This document shows positions 44,497 through 51,622 of a stretch of DNA of 64,000 nt, in pieces. How positions within the stretch are numbered: position 1 is the stretch's first letter; the number at the start of each line of letters is the position of its first letter. The DNA comes from Pseudomonas reidholzensis. GTDB lineage: Bacteria; Pseudomonadota; Gammaproteobacteria; Pseudomonadales; Pseudomonadaceae. The stretch is taken from NCBI RefSeq assembly GCF_900536025.1, contig NZ_UNOZ01000030.1:186001-250000 (forward strand). The letters run 5' to 3'. Under the pieces are notes generated by a model. It ran no database searches and was not told the origin of the DNA. It saw nothing but the letters and a program-made list of their open reading frames with translations. Both the position numbers and the translations under genes were made by a program.

Positions 44497-44550
44497 CCCG
44501 CTAACCACCTGTGCCCCCCGGCACAGGCGGTTTTTCCTGCTGGCCTAGAC

Positions 44551-44581
44551 CCTGTAGGAGCGGGCTTGCCCGCGATGAGGC
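44551..44581. repeat. REP element
   Basis: Contains the GCGGGCTTGCCCGC core of the abundant Pseudomonas REP palindromes, between the two DUF3077 genes. Such elements are bound by gyrase or integration host factor in other bacteria and are mobilised by RAYT transposases encoded elsewhere. Confidence 0.75.
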
Positions 44582-44614
44582 CCGGCCAGGCACCCGCGAA
44601 AAGGGAGACGGAAC

Positions 44615-44881
44615 ATGACGGAAATCACCAAAACCCCAACCACCCCAGGGCTGACCAAATTCTGCCAAGGCGATGAGCAGCCCGTGCCGCTGTTTGGCAT
44701 CGAGGCGGGGATTCCTTGCCAGCATGCGCGAGAGCAGGCTTCGGAGCTGCTCGATTATGCCCACCACCTGAGTTTGCAGGGCGTGATGGAGGGGGATCAG
44801 CGTGCGGCTTGGGCGGCTTACTACCTTAGTGCGATGGCCAAGGCGCTGCTTGATGATGCGGAGCTTGGGTTGACGCCGTGA
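44615..44881 (+). CDS. DUF3077-type small protein, second
   Basis: An 88-residue protein with LFGIEAGIPCQHAREQASELLDYAHHLSLQGVMEG and YYLSAMAKALLDDAEL, the DUF3077 domain. The ATG follows GGGAGACGGAAC. Bases 44692-44872 are identical to 46371-46551, a fragment in the second module. Function unknown. Confidence 0.8.
   Translation: MTEITKTPTTPGLTKFCQGDEQPVPLFGIEAGIPCQHAREQASELLDYAHHLSLQGVMEGDQRAAWAAYYLSAMAKALLDDAELGLTP
44692..44872 (+). repeat. 181-bp perfect duplicate, copy A
   Basis: Identical by eye to 46371-46551. It covers the second half of the DUF3077 gene. Confidence 0.85.
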
Positions 44882-44907
44882 AGGGGGATTCACGAGAGCA
44901 GTCCAGA

Positions 44908-44943
44908 AACCCAGTCGGAGTACAAATGTTCTCCTTCTGGGTT
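44908..44943 (+). repeat. Conserved-loop hairpin, copy 1
   Basis: Outer stem AACCCAG/CTGGGTT and inner stem GGAG/CTCC enclose the loop TACAAATGTT. Two further copies are at 46587 and 46913. The loop and GAG/CTC closing pairs are conserved while the outer stem changes on both sides, so base pairing is selected. It lies 27 nt after the DUF3077 stop. No T-run follows, so it is not a plain terminator. Confidence 0.65.
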
Positions 44944-45073
44944 GCCACTCATTATTTGCAACTGCCAGCCCTTTATCTAGCTGATTCCGGAAATGCAGGA
45001 TGCTGAGTCGAATCTGACCTCACGTGGATGAGACGGCATGTTGGATAGCCTCCCATACGGCCATTGTCCTCAA

Positions 45074-45111
45074 GCATATGCTTTGCATATGCCCATGAGT
45101 GGCACTATAGT
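45074..45111 (+). promoter_or_regulatory. VapBC promoter and operator
   Basis: Operator GCATATGC-TTT-GCATATGC (45074-45092) overlaps a -35 box TTGCAT (45083-45088); 17 bp later is the -10 box TATAGT (45106-45111). The antitoxin gene starts 34 nt downstream. The overlap explains autorepression of the kind known for VapBC pairs. Confidence 0.75.
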
Positions 45112-45144
45112 AGAGATCTGAAATCCAACTCTGGAGGCGCTAAA

Positions 45145-45375
45145 ATGCGGACCGTCTCGATTTTCAAAAACGGCAAGAATCAGGCCGTTCGCTTACCCAA
45201 CGACATGGCCTACGAAGGCGTTGGTGAACTCGAAATCTCGCGTGAAGGCGACGTGATTACTCTGCGCCCTGCGCGGCCATCCTGGGCTACCTTTTCCGAG
45301 CTGCCGAAAGCCGATGCGGACTTCCTTGAGGAGCGCCCAGCAGTGGTCAGCGATGAAGGCAGATTTACTCTGTGA
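45145..45375 (+). CDS. vapB: Type II antitoxin, VapB family
   Basis: A 76-residue protein with an N-terminal SpoVT/AbrB-type DNA-binding domain (SIFKNGKNQAVRLPNDMAY, then GELEISREGDVITLRP) and a C-terminal tail that would wrap the toxin. The ATG at 45145 follows GGAGG. It neutralises the PIN-domain toxin encoded next and represses the shared promoter through the palindrome at 45074. Its stop overlaps the toxin GTG by 4 nt. Confidence 0.9.
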   Translation: MRTVSIFKNGKNQAVRLPNDMAYEGVGELEISREGDVITLRPARPSWATFSELPKADADFLEERPAVVSDEGRFTL

Positions 45376-45782
45376 TCACCTACATGCTGGATACCTGCAT
45401 CTGCTCTTACATTATGCGAGAGCACCCAGCCTCGGTGATGCAGCGCTTGATGGCCGAAGTCGAGCAGGGTAATCGTATCGTGATTTCGACCATCACCTAC
45501 TCTGAAATGCGTTATGGACAGATTGGCAAGAAGGCGTCGCCCAAGCACAAGGTTCTGGTCGATGAGTTTGTAAAGCGTTTGGATGCGGTGTTGCCGTGGG
45601 ACCAAAAAGCGGTTGATGCGACCGTTGACCTGATGCAATCGCTCGCTCTGATCGGTACACCGATTGGCCCCAACGATACGGCCATCGCAGGGCATGCAGT
45701 CGCTGTAAATTGCACGCTAGTGACCAACAATGTGCGCGAGTTCAGCCGAGTTGCAGGCCTCGTTTATGAAGACTGGGTGTGA
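45372..45782 (+). CDS. vapC: Type II toxin, VapC PIN-domain ribonuclease
   Basis: A 136-residue PIN-domain endoribonuclease. Acidic metal-site residues are visible: Asp7 (YMLDTCICSYI), Glu45 (TYSEMRYG) and Asp102 (GPNDTAIAGHA), with the closing TNNVREF motif. It starts with GTG overlapping the antitoxin stop. VapC proteins usually cleave initiator tRNA or a ribosomal RNA loop. The pair sits between the intact DUF6124/DUF3077 module and its decayed copy. Confidence 0.92.
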   Translation: MITYMLDTCICSYIMREHPASVMQRLMAEVEQGNRIVISTITYSEMRYGQIGKKASPKHKVLVDEFVKRLDAVLPWDQKAVDATVDLMQSLALIGTPIGPNDTAIAGHAVAVNCTLVTNNVREFSRVAGLVYEDWV

Positions 45783-46054
45783 GAAAGGATAGGCCCGTTA
45801 CATCTTCCGCGATTCTCAGCCGATAAAGGCAAAACCATCTGCAACCTGCTGAAGACCACCCACACACCCAATCTGCACCTGGGCCGATCTTAGCCTGCTG
45901 CTGATACATTTCTTCACTGAATGTATCGAAACATCGCCTGCCAAGCCGGTAAAACACTCAGATTTCCCCTCTTCCCTGTAGTCCATTTCCCAAACATACT
46001 CCTGCCGCCACCAAGTCATTGCACATGGTCAACCACGCCCTCTAGTCTCGCCCT
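45783..46054 (+). promoter_or_regulatory. Region upstream of leader RNA 2
   Basis: No gene seen. It contains an 8-bp perfect inverted repeat, GATACATT (45903-45910)/AATGTATC, after the VapC gene, and the conserved block 45949-46023 shared with 43569-43642. The block probably holds the leader promoter. Confidence 0.5.
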
Positions 46055-46250
46055 GTCGCTGCAAATTCAGCGACCGGTTTTGACAGACCGCTCACGTTGT
46101 CCTTCTGCATGCTCGCTATGGCGGCTGTATGTGGGGCACCTTGTGTGCGCCGAGTGCCAACGTCTCGGTCTGTCAACCCGCTTACAGCTGCCACCCTCTT
46201 GTTTGACAGCAAGGTCGAGGCGGTTCCGCCTTTTACGTTGGAGTCAAATC
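46055..46250 (+). ncRNA. Structured leader RNA 2 with Shine-Dalgarno-sequestering loop
   Basis: Second copy of the leader at 43673, with the same order of elements: hairpin GTCGCTG/CAGCGAC (46055-46074); A TGACAGACC (46081-46089); B TGGCGGCTGT (46119-46128); hairpin GCAC/GTGC (46136-46148); hairpin CCGAG/CTCGG (46150-46168) with loop CCAACGT (46157-46163); A' GGTCTGTCA (46167-46175); B' ACAGCTGCCA (46184-46193); A'' TTGACAG (46203-46209). ACGTTGG (46235-46241), overlapping the ribosome-binding GGAG, complements the loop exactly. The loop and its target both differ from copy 1, yet remain complementary. Confidence 0.75.
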
Positions 46251-46370
46251 ATGCTCAAGATCGTTCCCGATCCACCGATGCACGCAAAAGATTCCCGCCA
46301 CTCCTTTGAAGCGCTGCTGATCCCGATTCCGGAGTTAGTCGCAGCACTGATTCCGGAATCAGCCCGCTAA
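46251..46370 (+). pseudogene. Truncated DUF6124 gene
   Basis: The frame starts MLKIVPDPP like the intact gene at 43869 but ends after 39 residues. It retains about 30 codons, then jumps to the last bases of the gene (AGTCGCAGCACTGA is shared with the end of copy 1) in another frame. An internal deletion of about 130 bp therefore disabled it. It contains a perfect 16-bp palindrome CTGATTCCGGAATCAG (46347-46362) where copy 1 has a related imperfect one. A short peptide could still be made. Confidence 0.7.
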
Positions 46371-46557
46371 GTTTGGCATCGAGGCGGGGATTCCTTGCCA
46401 GCATGCGCGAGAGCAGGCTTCGGAGCTGCTCGATTATGCCCACCACCTGAGTTTGCAGGGCGTGATGGAGGGGGATCAGCGTGCGGCTTGGGCGGCTTAC
46501 TACCTTAGTGCGATGGCCAAGGCGCTGCTTGATGATGCGGAGCTTGGGTTGGCGTAA
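46371..46557 (+). pseudogene. 5'-truncated DUF3077 fragment (duplicate copy B)
   Basis: Bases 46371-46551 are identical to 44692-44872. The DUF3077 frame (FGIEAGIPCQHAREQASE...) has no start codon and is out of frame with the preceding truncated DUF6124 gene. It ends in TAA at 46555. It is the product of a second deletion joining the end of the DUF6124 relic to the middle of a DUF3077 gene. Confidence 0.8.
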
Positions 46558-46586
46558 TGGTGGTTTGGAGGACGGCGTTGGTTCGC

Positions 46587-46624
46587 TAATCCGGAAGGAG
46601 TACAAATGTGCTCTTCCCGGATTA
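46587..46624 (+). repeat. Conserved-loop hairpin, copy 2
   Basis: Outer stem TAATCCGG/CCGGATTA, inner GGAG/CTC with a G-U pair, loop TACAAATGTG. Relative to copy 1, two stem positions changed on both sides together (C-G to T-A and A-T to G-C), which is compensatory change. Confidence 0.65.
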
Positions 46625-46683
46625 TCGACACCTATCAACCTATTTGCATTCCATCCAACGCTCACTGTCGGACTTCAGTATTT

Positions 46684-46834
46684 CTGGGGCCGCTACGCGC
46701 CCCTTTCGCGACACAAGGCCGCTCCCACAGGGACGGTGTCGTTCAGTACCTGCCGCGCTTGGATAGGCTGTGAGCAACACCGCCGCCTCGGGTGGGAGCG
46801 GCCTAGTGTCGCGAAAGGGCTGCGCAGCAGCCCC
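46684..46834. repeat. Inverted pair of REP-like elements
   Basis: 46684-46734 and 46791-46834 are inverted copies, sharing CCCTTTCGCGACAC and GGCCGCTCCCAC. This is the BIME-like arrangement common between Pseudomonas genes. The 56 bp between them hold nothing recognisable. Confidence 0.75.
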
Positions 46835-46912
46835 AGCGAGTTCAAGCCAGGCGCGACGTCACTCACTGCGCGAGCCTATGAATCCAAAGGTGCGCAAAAG
46901 CGCGATAGCGGC

Positions 46913-46937
46913 AATAAAGAGTACAGATGTTCTCTTT
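46913..46937 (+). repeat. Conserved-loop hairpin, copy 3
   Basis: Shorter stem TAAAGAG/CTCTTT with loop TACAGATGTT. It lies alone, outside the duplicated module, 189 nt upstream of the kinase-like gene. The surrounding 46838-47125 stretch shows no gene. Confidence 0.5.
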
Positions 46938-47125
46938 TACCCCAAGCTAGACAGCTCAGCGTTCCGCAATGGCTAGAGAGTTACCTGTCTATGCATCGTC
47001 ATGGCAGGTAGAGTACTTACCTGAGCCTGTTCGCAACGACCCTCAACTCGATTCGCCCGGTCGCCCAAAGTGGCTCCAGCGACCGAGCCGGGCAACCAAT
47101 CCGCTTATCACTCGTTGTCCGAAAA

Positions 47126-47743
47126 ATGAATCGTCCGCTGTTTGTTTCTGTTGATGGGCCGAAGGGAACCGGCAAAACCACGCTCTTGGAAGCCGTAACG
47201 CACGCACTGAGGGCAGACAAGAAAACGGTCATCCGCCTTTCCGAGCAAAAAAGCGATCCGTACCGGGCTGAAACAATGGCCTTGGTGAACAAGCTCGCCA
47301 GGCATCCCTGTCATGACTTGGAACTGGCGGTGTGTGAGCGCTTTGCGGATAGCCGTGCCTGGATTACCCAGCATGTGCTGCCCAAGCAGCCAGCGGGCAG
47401 CATCATCCTGATCGATCGCTGGTACCCGTCCGATGCCGCGTTCCGCCGAACAGTCCCGTTTGCAGAAATCCTCCAGTTGAACCTCGCACGCAACGTGCGC
47501 GTGCCAGATCTCCATGTCGGCGTTGTCACGGCTCCTGAAATTTCATGGGCGAGGGCGGCGGCACGTACGCGTGGGCTGAGCAGTACGGTGATGTACAAGC
47601 TCGAAGAGCAGGTTGCGTCTACCCAGGCGTTCGAGCGAGCCGCGGCGGATCACGGCTGGTTCCTGTGCCGTAATGAAGGGACGATCGAGGACGCGACGAG
47701 GCAGGTGGTTGGCGAAATTCATCGAGTGCTTTTCGCCGACTAG
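47126..47743 (+). CDS. Thymidylate kinase-like P-loop protein
   Basis: A 205-residue protein with P-loop GPKGTGKTTLLEAV, the DRWYPSDAAFRR motif in the position of the dTMP-kinase DR(Y/F) motif, and a lid-like region (RAAARTRGLSSTVMYKLEEQ). It is divergent from housekeeping Tmk and lies among stress and accessory genes, so it may phosphorylate another nucleoside monophosphate or act on an unrelated small molecule. The ATG has no clear ribosome-binding site. Confidence 0.7.
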   Translation: MNRPLFVSVDGPKGTGKTTLLEAVTHALRADKKTVIRLSEQKSDPYRAETMALVNKLARHPCHDLELAVCERFADSRAWITQHVLPKQPAGSIILIDRWYPSDAAFRRTVPFAEILQLNLARNVRVPDLHVGVVTAPEISWARAAARTRGLSSTVMYKLEEQVASTQAFERAAADHGWFLCRNEGTIEDATRQVVGEIHRVLFAD

Positions 47744-47873
47744 CAGCTGTAACGGCCATGGCCGGCCATTCCAGAAATTCGATCCAGTTCACCGTCAACA
47801 CCAGCCTTGTCCAGTTAACGCAGTGGGCGCCTGCCAGACTGGCGGATGCCGTATCCGGCAAGGCGCGCTTGAT

Positions 47874-48338
47874 TCAAGCGGCCCGCTGCTCGCTCTTGAG
47901 CAGCTTTTTCTGCGCTTCCATGGCCATCCCCAGTTGTTCCAACTGGTCTTTGCCCAGCAGTTTCTTCGCCGTGGGGAACAGCTCGCCTTCCTCTTCCTCG
48001 ATGTGATGCTCAAGCAGTTCTTTCATCACCTTGAGCCGTCCGGCGAATTCGAGCGTGCCGGTGTCGGTGTGGAGCAAATCCGGGAGCACCAATGAATCGA
48101 CCGTGCGGTGCTCTTCCTTCGCTTCGTAATACATCTTCGCTTCTTCCTTGCCGCCGGCCTGTTTGATCGCCGGGTAAAGGATGTCCTCTTCCAATGCGGT
48201 ATGGATTTGCAGTTCCTGGTCAATCCGATGCAGCAGCTCGGCGCGCTTCTTGACGGCACGCTCCGTGGTCGCGGAGAGCTCTTCCAGCAGCTTCTTCACC
48301 AGCTTGTGGTCCTGCATCAGCAGATCGATGGCATTCAT
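47874..48338 (-). CDS. Hemerythrin-domain protein
   Basis: A 154-residue four-helix protein. The diiron ligands are present: His11 (MQDHKLV), His46 and Glu50 (HTALEED), His77 (EEHRTVD), His111 and Glu115 (LLEHHIEEEEGELFP). Bacterial proteins of this kind bind oxygen or nitric oxide or protect iron-sulfur clusters. It lies in a small run of stress-type genes but has its own upstream region. Confidence 0.9.
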   Translation of the reverse strand: MNAIDLLMQDHKLVKKLLEELSATTERAVKKRAELLHRIDQELQIHTALEEDILYPAIKQAGGKEEAKMYYEAKEEHRTVDSLVLPDLLHTDTGTLEFAGRLKVMKELLEHHIEEEEGELFPTAKKLLGKDQLEQLGMAMEAQKKLLKSEQRAA

Positions 48339-48514
48339 GGCGGCACCTCGTCGCGGGAGAGTAAATACTGACTTCCATGGGGTTGAGTCGGCCGTGCGCG
48401 GCAGGGTTCAACGATTACGATGGTTGGTAAGGTGACGCCTGTGACCTGAACTTTGTTGCCGTCGCTGCCATCACTCTATTGAAGGTGAATTCGAACACAC
48501 AGAGGAGCGTGGCG

Positions 48515-48682
48515 ATGAAGAAGCACAGCGATAGTGGCGACGCCAAGACACAGACGCCGTCGAACACGCAGGGTGAAGAAGAGCGTGACAATGATGCGCA
48601 TCGACCAGACGGCTCATCAGGCACTGCTCATGACTCGACCGCCCAGAAAACGGCGCGGCAAGAGCCTCAGAAGAAGCGCTGA
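48515..48682 (+). CDS. Small hydrophilic hypothetical protein
   Basis: A 55-residue, highly charged, Ser/Thr/Gln/Asp-rich protein with no hydrophobic core, so probably disordered. The ATG at 48515 has AGAGGAG upstream, a good ribosome-binding site. Its stop faces the stop of the SDR gene 30 nt away. Proteins of this type accompany stress genes in Pseudomonas; function unknown. Confidence 0.6.
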   Translation: MKKHSDSGDAKTQTPSNTQGEEERDNDAHRPDGSSGTAHDSTAQKTARQEPQKKR

Positions 48683-48712
48683 GGCCCGCGAAGCGAGCCC
48701 CGTCCATAGCGC

Positions 48713-49570
48713 TCAAAGGATGGGTTTGCCCCCGGTGACGGCATAGCGCGAGCCGGAGATGTAGCTGGCTTCATCGGACCCGAGCAGGACATAGATCGGG
48801 GCGACTTCCACCGGTTGCCCTGGCCGACCCATTGGGTAGCCTGAACCGAAGTTCCTGACCGCCTCATCCGGCATGGTGGCGGGGATCAACGGCGTCCAGA
48901 TCGGCCCGGGTGCAACGCTGTTGACGCGGATGCCTTGTTTGGCCAGCAACTGCGCCAGGCCTGCGGTGAAGTTGGCGATGGCGCCTTTGGTGGCCGCGTA
49001 AGCCAGGAGGCTGGGCGAAGGGTCATCGGAGTTGACCGAGCTGGTGTTGATGATCGAGCCGCCTTTGGGCATCGACGGCAACGCCCGTTGGCAGATGCGG
49101 AAGATGGCGGTGATGTTGGTGTCGAACGTCTTCACCCACTCGTCATCGTCGATCTCGTCCAACGTCTCGTGGGCCATCTGAAAGGCAGCGTTGTTGACCA
49201 GGATGTCGATGCGCCCGAACTGTGCCACGGTCTTGTCGACGATGTCGTAGCAGTGCTGTTTGTGCACCAGGTCGCCGGGCAGCAGGAGGCACTGGCGGCC
49301 TGCGGCTTCGACCCAGCGTGCGGTTTCCTGCGCATCTTCGTGCTCGTCGAGGTAGGCGACGGCAACGTCTGCGCCTTCCCGGGCATAGGCGATCGCAACC
49401 GCCCGGCCGATGCCGCTGTCGGCGCCGGTGATCAACGCGATCTTACCCGCGAGCCGATTGTTGCCGGTGTACGTCTGTTCGCCACAGTCCGGGTACGGCT
49501 CCATCTTGCGTTGCGAGCCTGGAACGCTCTGCGGTTGGGAGGGGAAGGGAGGCGTAGGGTAGTCGTTCAT
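48713..49570 (-). CDS. Short-chain dehydrogenase/reductase (stress-type, YhxC/GsiB-neighbour family)
   Basis: A 285-residue NAD(P)-dependent oxidoreductase. An N-terminal extension rich in Pro/Tyr (MNDYPTPPFPSQPQ) precedes the Rossmann motif TGADSGIGRAVA; NNAAFQ and the catalytic Ser, Tyr and Lys (NTSSVN, YAATKG) follow. The extension is typical of the general-stress SDR group. It lies 36 nt downstream of the DJ-1/PfpI gene on the same strand, and the two probably form an operon. Substrate unknown. Confidence 0.9.
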   Translation of the reverse strand: MNDYPTPPFPSQPQSVPGSQRKMEPYPDCGEQTYTGNNRLAGKIALITGADSGIGRAVAIAYAREGADVAVAYLDEHEDAQETARWVEAAGRQCLLLPGDLVHKQHCYDIVDKTVAQFGRIDILVNNAAFQMAHETLDEIDDDEWVKTFDTNITAIFRICQRALPSMPKGGSIINTSSVNSDDPSPSLLAYAATKGAIANFTAGLAQLLAKQGIRVNSVAPGPIWTPLIPATMPDEAVRNFGSGYPMGRPGQPVEVAPIYVLLGSDEASYISGSRYAVTGGKPIL

Positions 49571-49606
49571 GCCAAGAGCTCCTGTAGTTGAGGACGTGGT
49601 GCACAC

Positions 49607-50146
49607 TCAGCCTGCCAGGGCTCTGATCAACTGCTCATTGAAGGCCGGAATATCATCGGGCTGGCGGCTACTGATCAGGTTGCCGTCGACCACGACCTGC
49701 TCATCCACCCATGTGGCGCCAGCGTTGCGAATATCGTCCTGCAAGGTCTTGTAGCTGGTCATCCGCTTGCCTTTGACCAAGCCACTGGACACCAGCAGCC
49801 AGCCACCATGGCAAATCACCGCCAGGGGCTTGCCGGCTGCAGCATGGTTTTTCACCAGTTGTTGCGCGCCGGGGATCAAGCGAATCGTGTCAGAGTTTTG
49901 CACGCCGCCGGGCAGCACCAGCGCATCGTAGAGGTCGCGCTGGGCACTTTCGAAGGTTGCATCCACGGCGAACGCGTCGGCCGGCTTGTCGTGGTTCCAG
50001 CTGCGTACGGTGCCTTCGTCGTCACTCAGGATATCGACCACCGCGCCGTGTTGCTCCAAGGCTTCACGTGGACCGGTGAGCTCCACTTGCTCGAAACCAT
50101 CCGTGACCAGAAAGGCCACGCGCTTGCCATTCAGTTGGGCACTCAT
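49607..50146 (-). CDS. DJ-1/PfpI-family protein
   Basis: A 179-residue class I glutamine amidotransferase-like protein. The nucleophilic-elbow Cys112 and His113 (AVICHGGWLLVS) and Glu19 (DGFEQVEL) are in place. Relatives act as deglycases/glyoxalases or chaperones under stress. First gene of a two-gene unit with the SDR. Confidence 0.9.
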   Translation of the reverse strand: MSAQLNGKRVAFLVTDGFEQVELTGPREALEQHGAVVDILSDDEGTVRSWNHDKPADAFAVDATFESAQRDLYDALVLPGGVQNSDTIRLIPGAQQLVKNHAAAGKPLAVICHGGWLLVSSGLVKGKRMTSYKTLQDDIRNAGATWVDEQVVVDGNLISSRQPDDIPAFNEQLIRALAG

Positions 50147-50312
50147 TGTTTGCTCTTCCTTTTATCGATAGACCTCTTAGAAGGGGCCTGCGACCAATAG
50201 GCAAAGTTCCTGTGCGACGCTCAGCGGTTCGCGCTAGCGGCGCAGCGTGGCAAACGGGTGGGGACAAACCTGACCCTATCAGTCGGACCGAGCTGCAGCA
50301 GCGCCGCCTCAG

Positions 50313-51590
50313 CTACCAGACCTTGAAGGTGTAGTCGACATTCACACGGGTCTCGTTAGCGCTGCGAAACGTCGATGCGCCGCTCTGGTTGTTTCGATAG
50401 AAGGCGTGCCGCAGACGCAGGCTCAGCCCCTTGGCTGGGCCGGCCTGGATCACGTAGCCCAGCTCCAGGTCCTTGGACGACTCATTGAGATTGCGCCCAC
50501 CCAGGTGCGGCAGATCTATATTGCTGCCGTTCAGATAGCGGACCATGCCGGTCAGTCCGGGAACCCCCATGGCAACGAAGTTGTAGTCATAGCGGGCGAC
50601 CCATGTGTTTTCTTTAGGGTTGACGAAGTCGGCACTCATGGCGCCGTCGCTGAGCACTGCCGGTTCGCCGCCGGCAATATACGCCATGGCTGTATCGCCT
50701 GACTGATACATGTAGCCGAGCCCTAGCGTGTGTGCGCTGACCTGGTAGCTCAGCATCAGGCCGGTGTTGCGGTTGTCGACCCTGCCAGCCTGGGCCTGGC
50801 CACTGTCCCGGCTGTCGAAATGCCTCAAGTCCATTTTCACCGTGCCTGGCCCTAGCGGAACCGTCTGCACAACCCCAAGGAAGTCCTGGGTGTAGATGTT
50901 CCTCAGCTCGGCATGGTAGTAGCGCAGGGTCGAGGTGTCTGACCAGCGGTAGTCACCGCCAATGAAGGCGAAACGCTCCGACATCGCGCCGGCTTTGAAG
51001 CGACCATTGGGCGACGCCAGCGCTATGGGTTGGTAGTTGGTGGAATCCCGCAGGTTGACCCGGTCCATGCGCCCGCCATGCAGGGTCAGTTGTTCAATGT
51101 CATCGCTAACCCCATAGACACCGCGAAAGGACTGCGGCAACAGCCGAGCGGGGCTGGCGGTGATGACGGGAAGTGCCGGAAACTGCGTACCGATCGACAA
51201 CCGGGTTTGGGAAAGCCGGGCCTTGAATGTAGCGCCGAGCTCCGAATAGTCATCTTTGGCCTCGCGTGTCTGCGGGTCAGTGGGCAACAGTTGGGTCCCG
51301 CTACGGGCGGCCGACGAATCGAGCTTCAGCCCCACCAGACCTGTGAGGTCGAGGCCGAACCCGAGCGTGCCTTCGGTGAACCCCGAGTGGGCCCTGAGGA
51401 TAAAGCCCTGAGCCCACTCGCGCGCGGCGGGATAGGTGCTGGGGCCTTTGAAGTCACGGTCCAGGTAGTAGTTGCGGGTCGTCAGGGTGACGTTGGCGTC
51501 CTCCACTAACGCGGCGTGGGCCATACCGCAGGCACAGGTTGCCAGCACGCCCGGCGCGTAGCACCAGGCAAATCGATAATTTCTCTGCAT
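50313..51590 (-). CDS. OprD-family outer-membrane porin
   Basis: A 425-residue porin with signal peptide ending near GMAHA, the OprD start (LVEDANVTLTTRNYYLDRDF) and a C-terminal aromatic residue (VDYTFKVW). It should admit a carboxylic aromatic compound, consistent with the aromatic-acid MFS gene 32 nt upstream on the same strand. Last gene of the aromatic cluster. About 166 bp separate it from the DJ-1 gene, with nothing further seen. Confidence 0.92.
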   Translation of the reverse strand: MQRNYRFAWCYAPGVLATCACGMAHAALVEDANVTLTTRNYYLDRDFKGPSTYPAAREWAQGFILRAHSGFTEGTLGFGLDLTGLVGLKLDSSAARSGTQLLPTDPQTREAKDDYSELGATFKARLSQTRLSIGTQFPALPVITASPARLLPQSFRGVYGVSDDIEQLTLHGGRMDRVNLRDSTNYQPIALASPNGRFKAGAMSERFAFIGGDYRWSDTSTLRYYHAELRNIYTQDFLGVVQTVPLGPGTVKMDLRHFDSRDSGQAQAGRVDNRNTGLMLSYQVSAHTLGLGYMYQSGDTAMAYIAGGEPAVLSDGAMSADFVNPKENTWVARYDYNFVAMGVPGLTGMVRYLNGSNIDLPHLGGRNLNESSKDLELGYVIQAGPAKGLSLRLRHAFYRNNQSGASTFRSANETRVNVDYTFKVW

Positions 51591-51622
51591 CGGGTTCGCC
51601 TTTCAACGTCAGTGGGCTGTGG

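Noticed and set aside
43569..46937. The repeated hairpins and leaders as a CRISPR array or attachment sites
   Set aside because: Copies are few, unevenly spaced and transcribed in leader or trailer position; no cas, integrase or transposase gene is near.
46558..47125. Plus-strand open frames in the 570-bp gap before the kinase-like gene
   Set aside because: They run through REP and hairpin repeats, lack ribosome-binding sites and show no protein-like composition.
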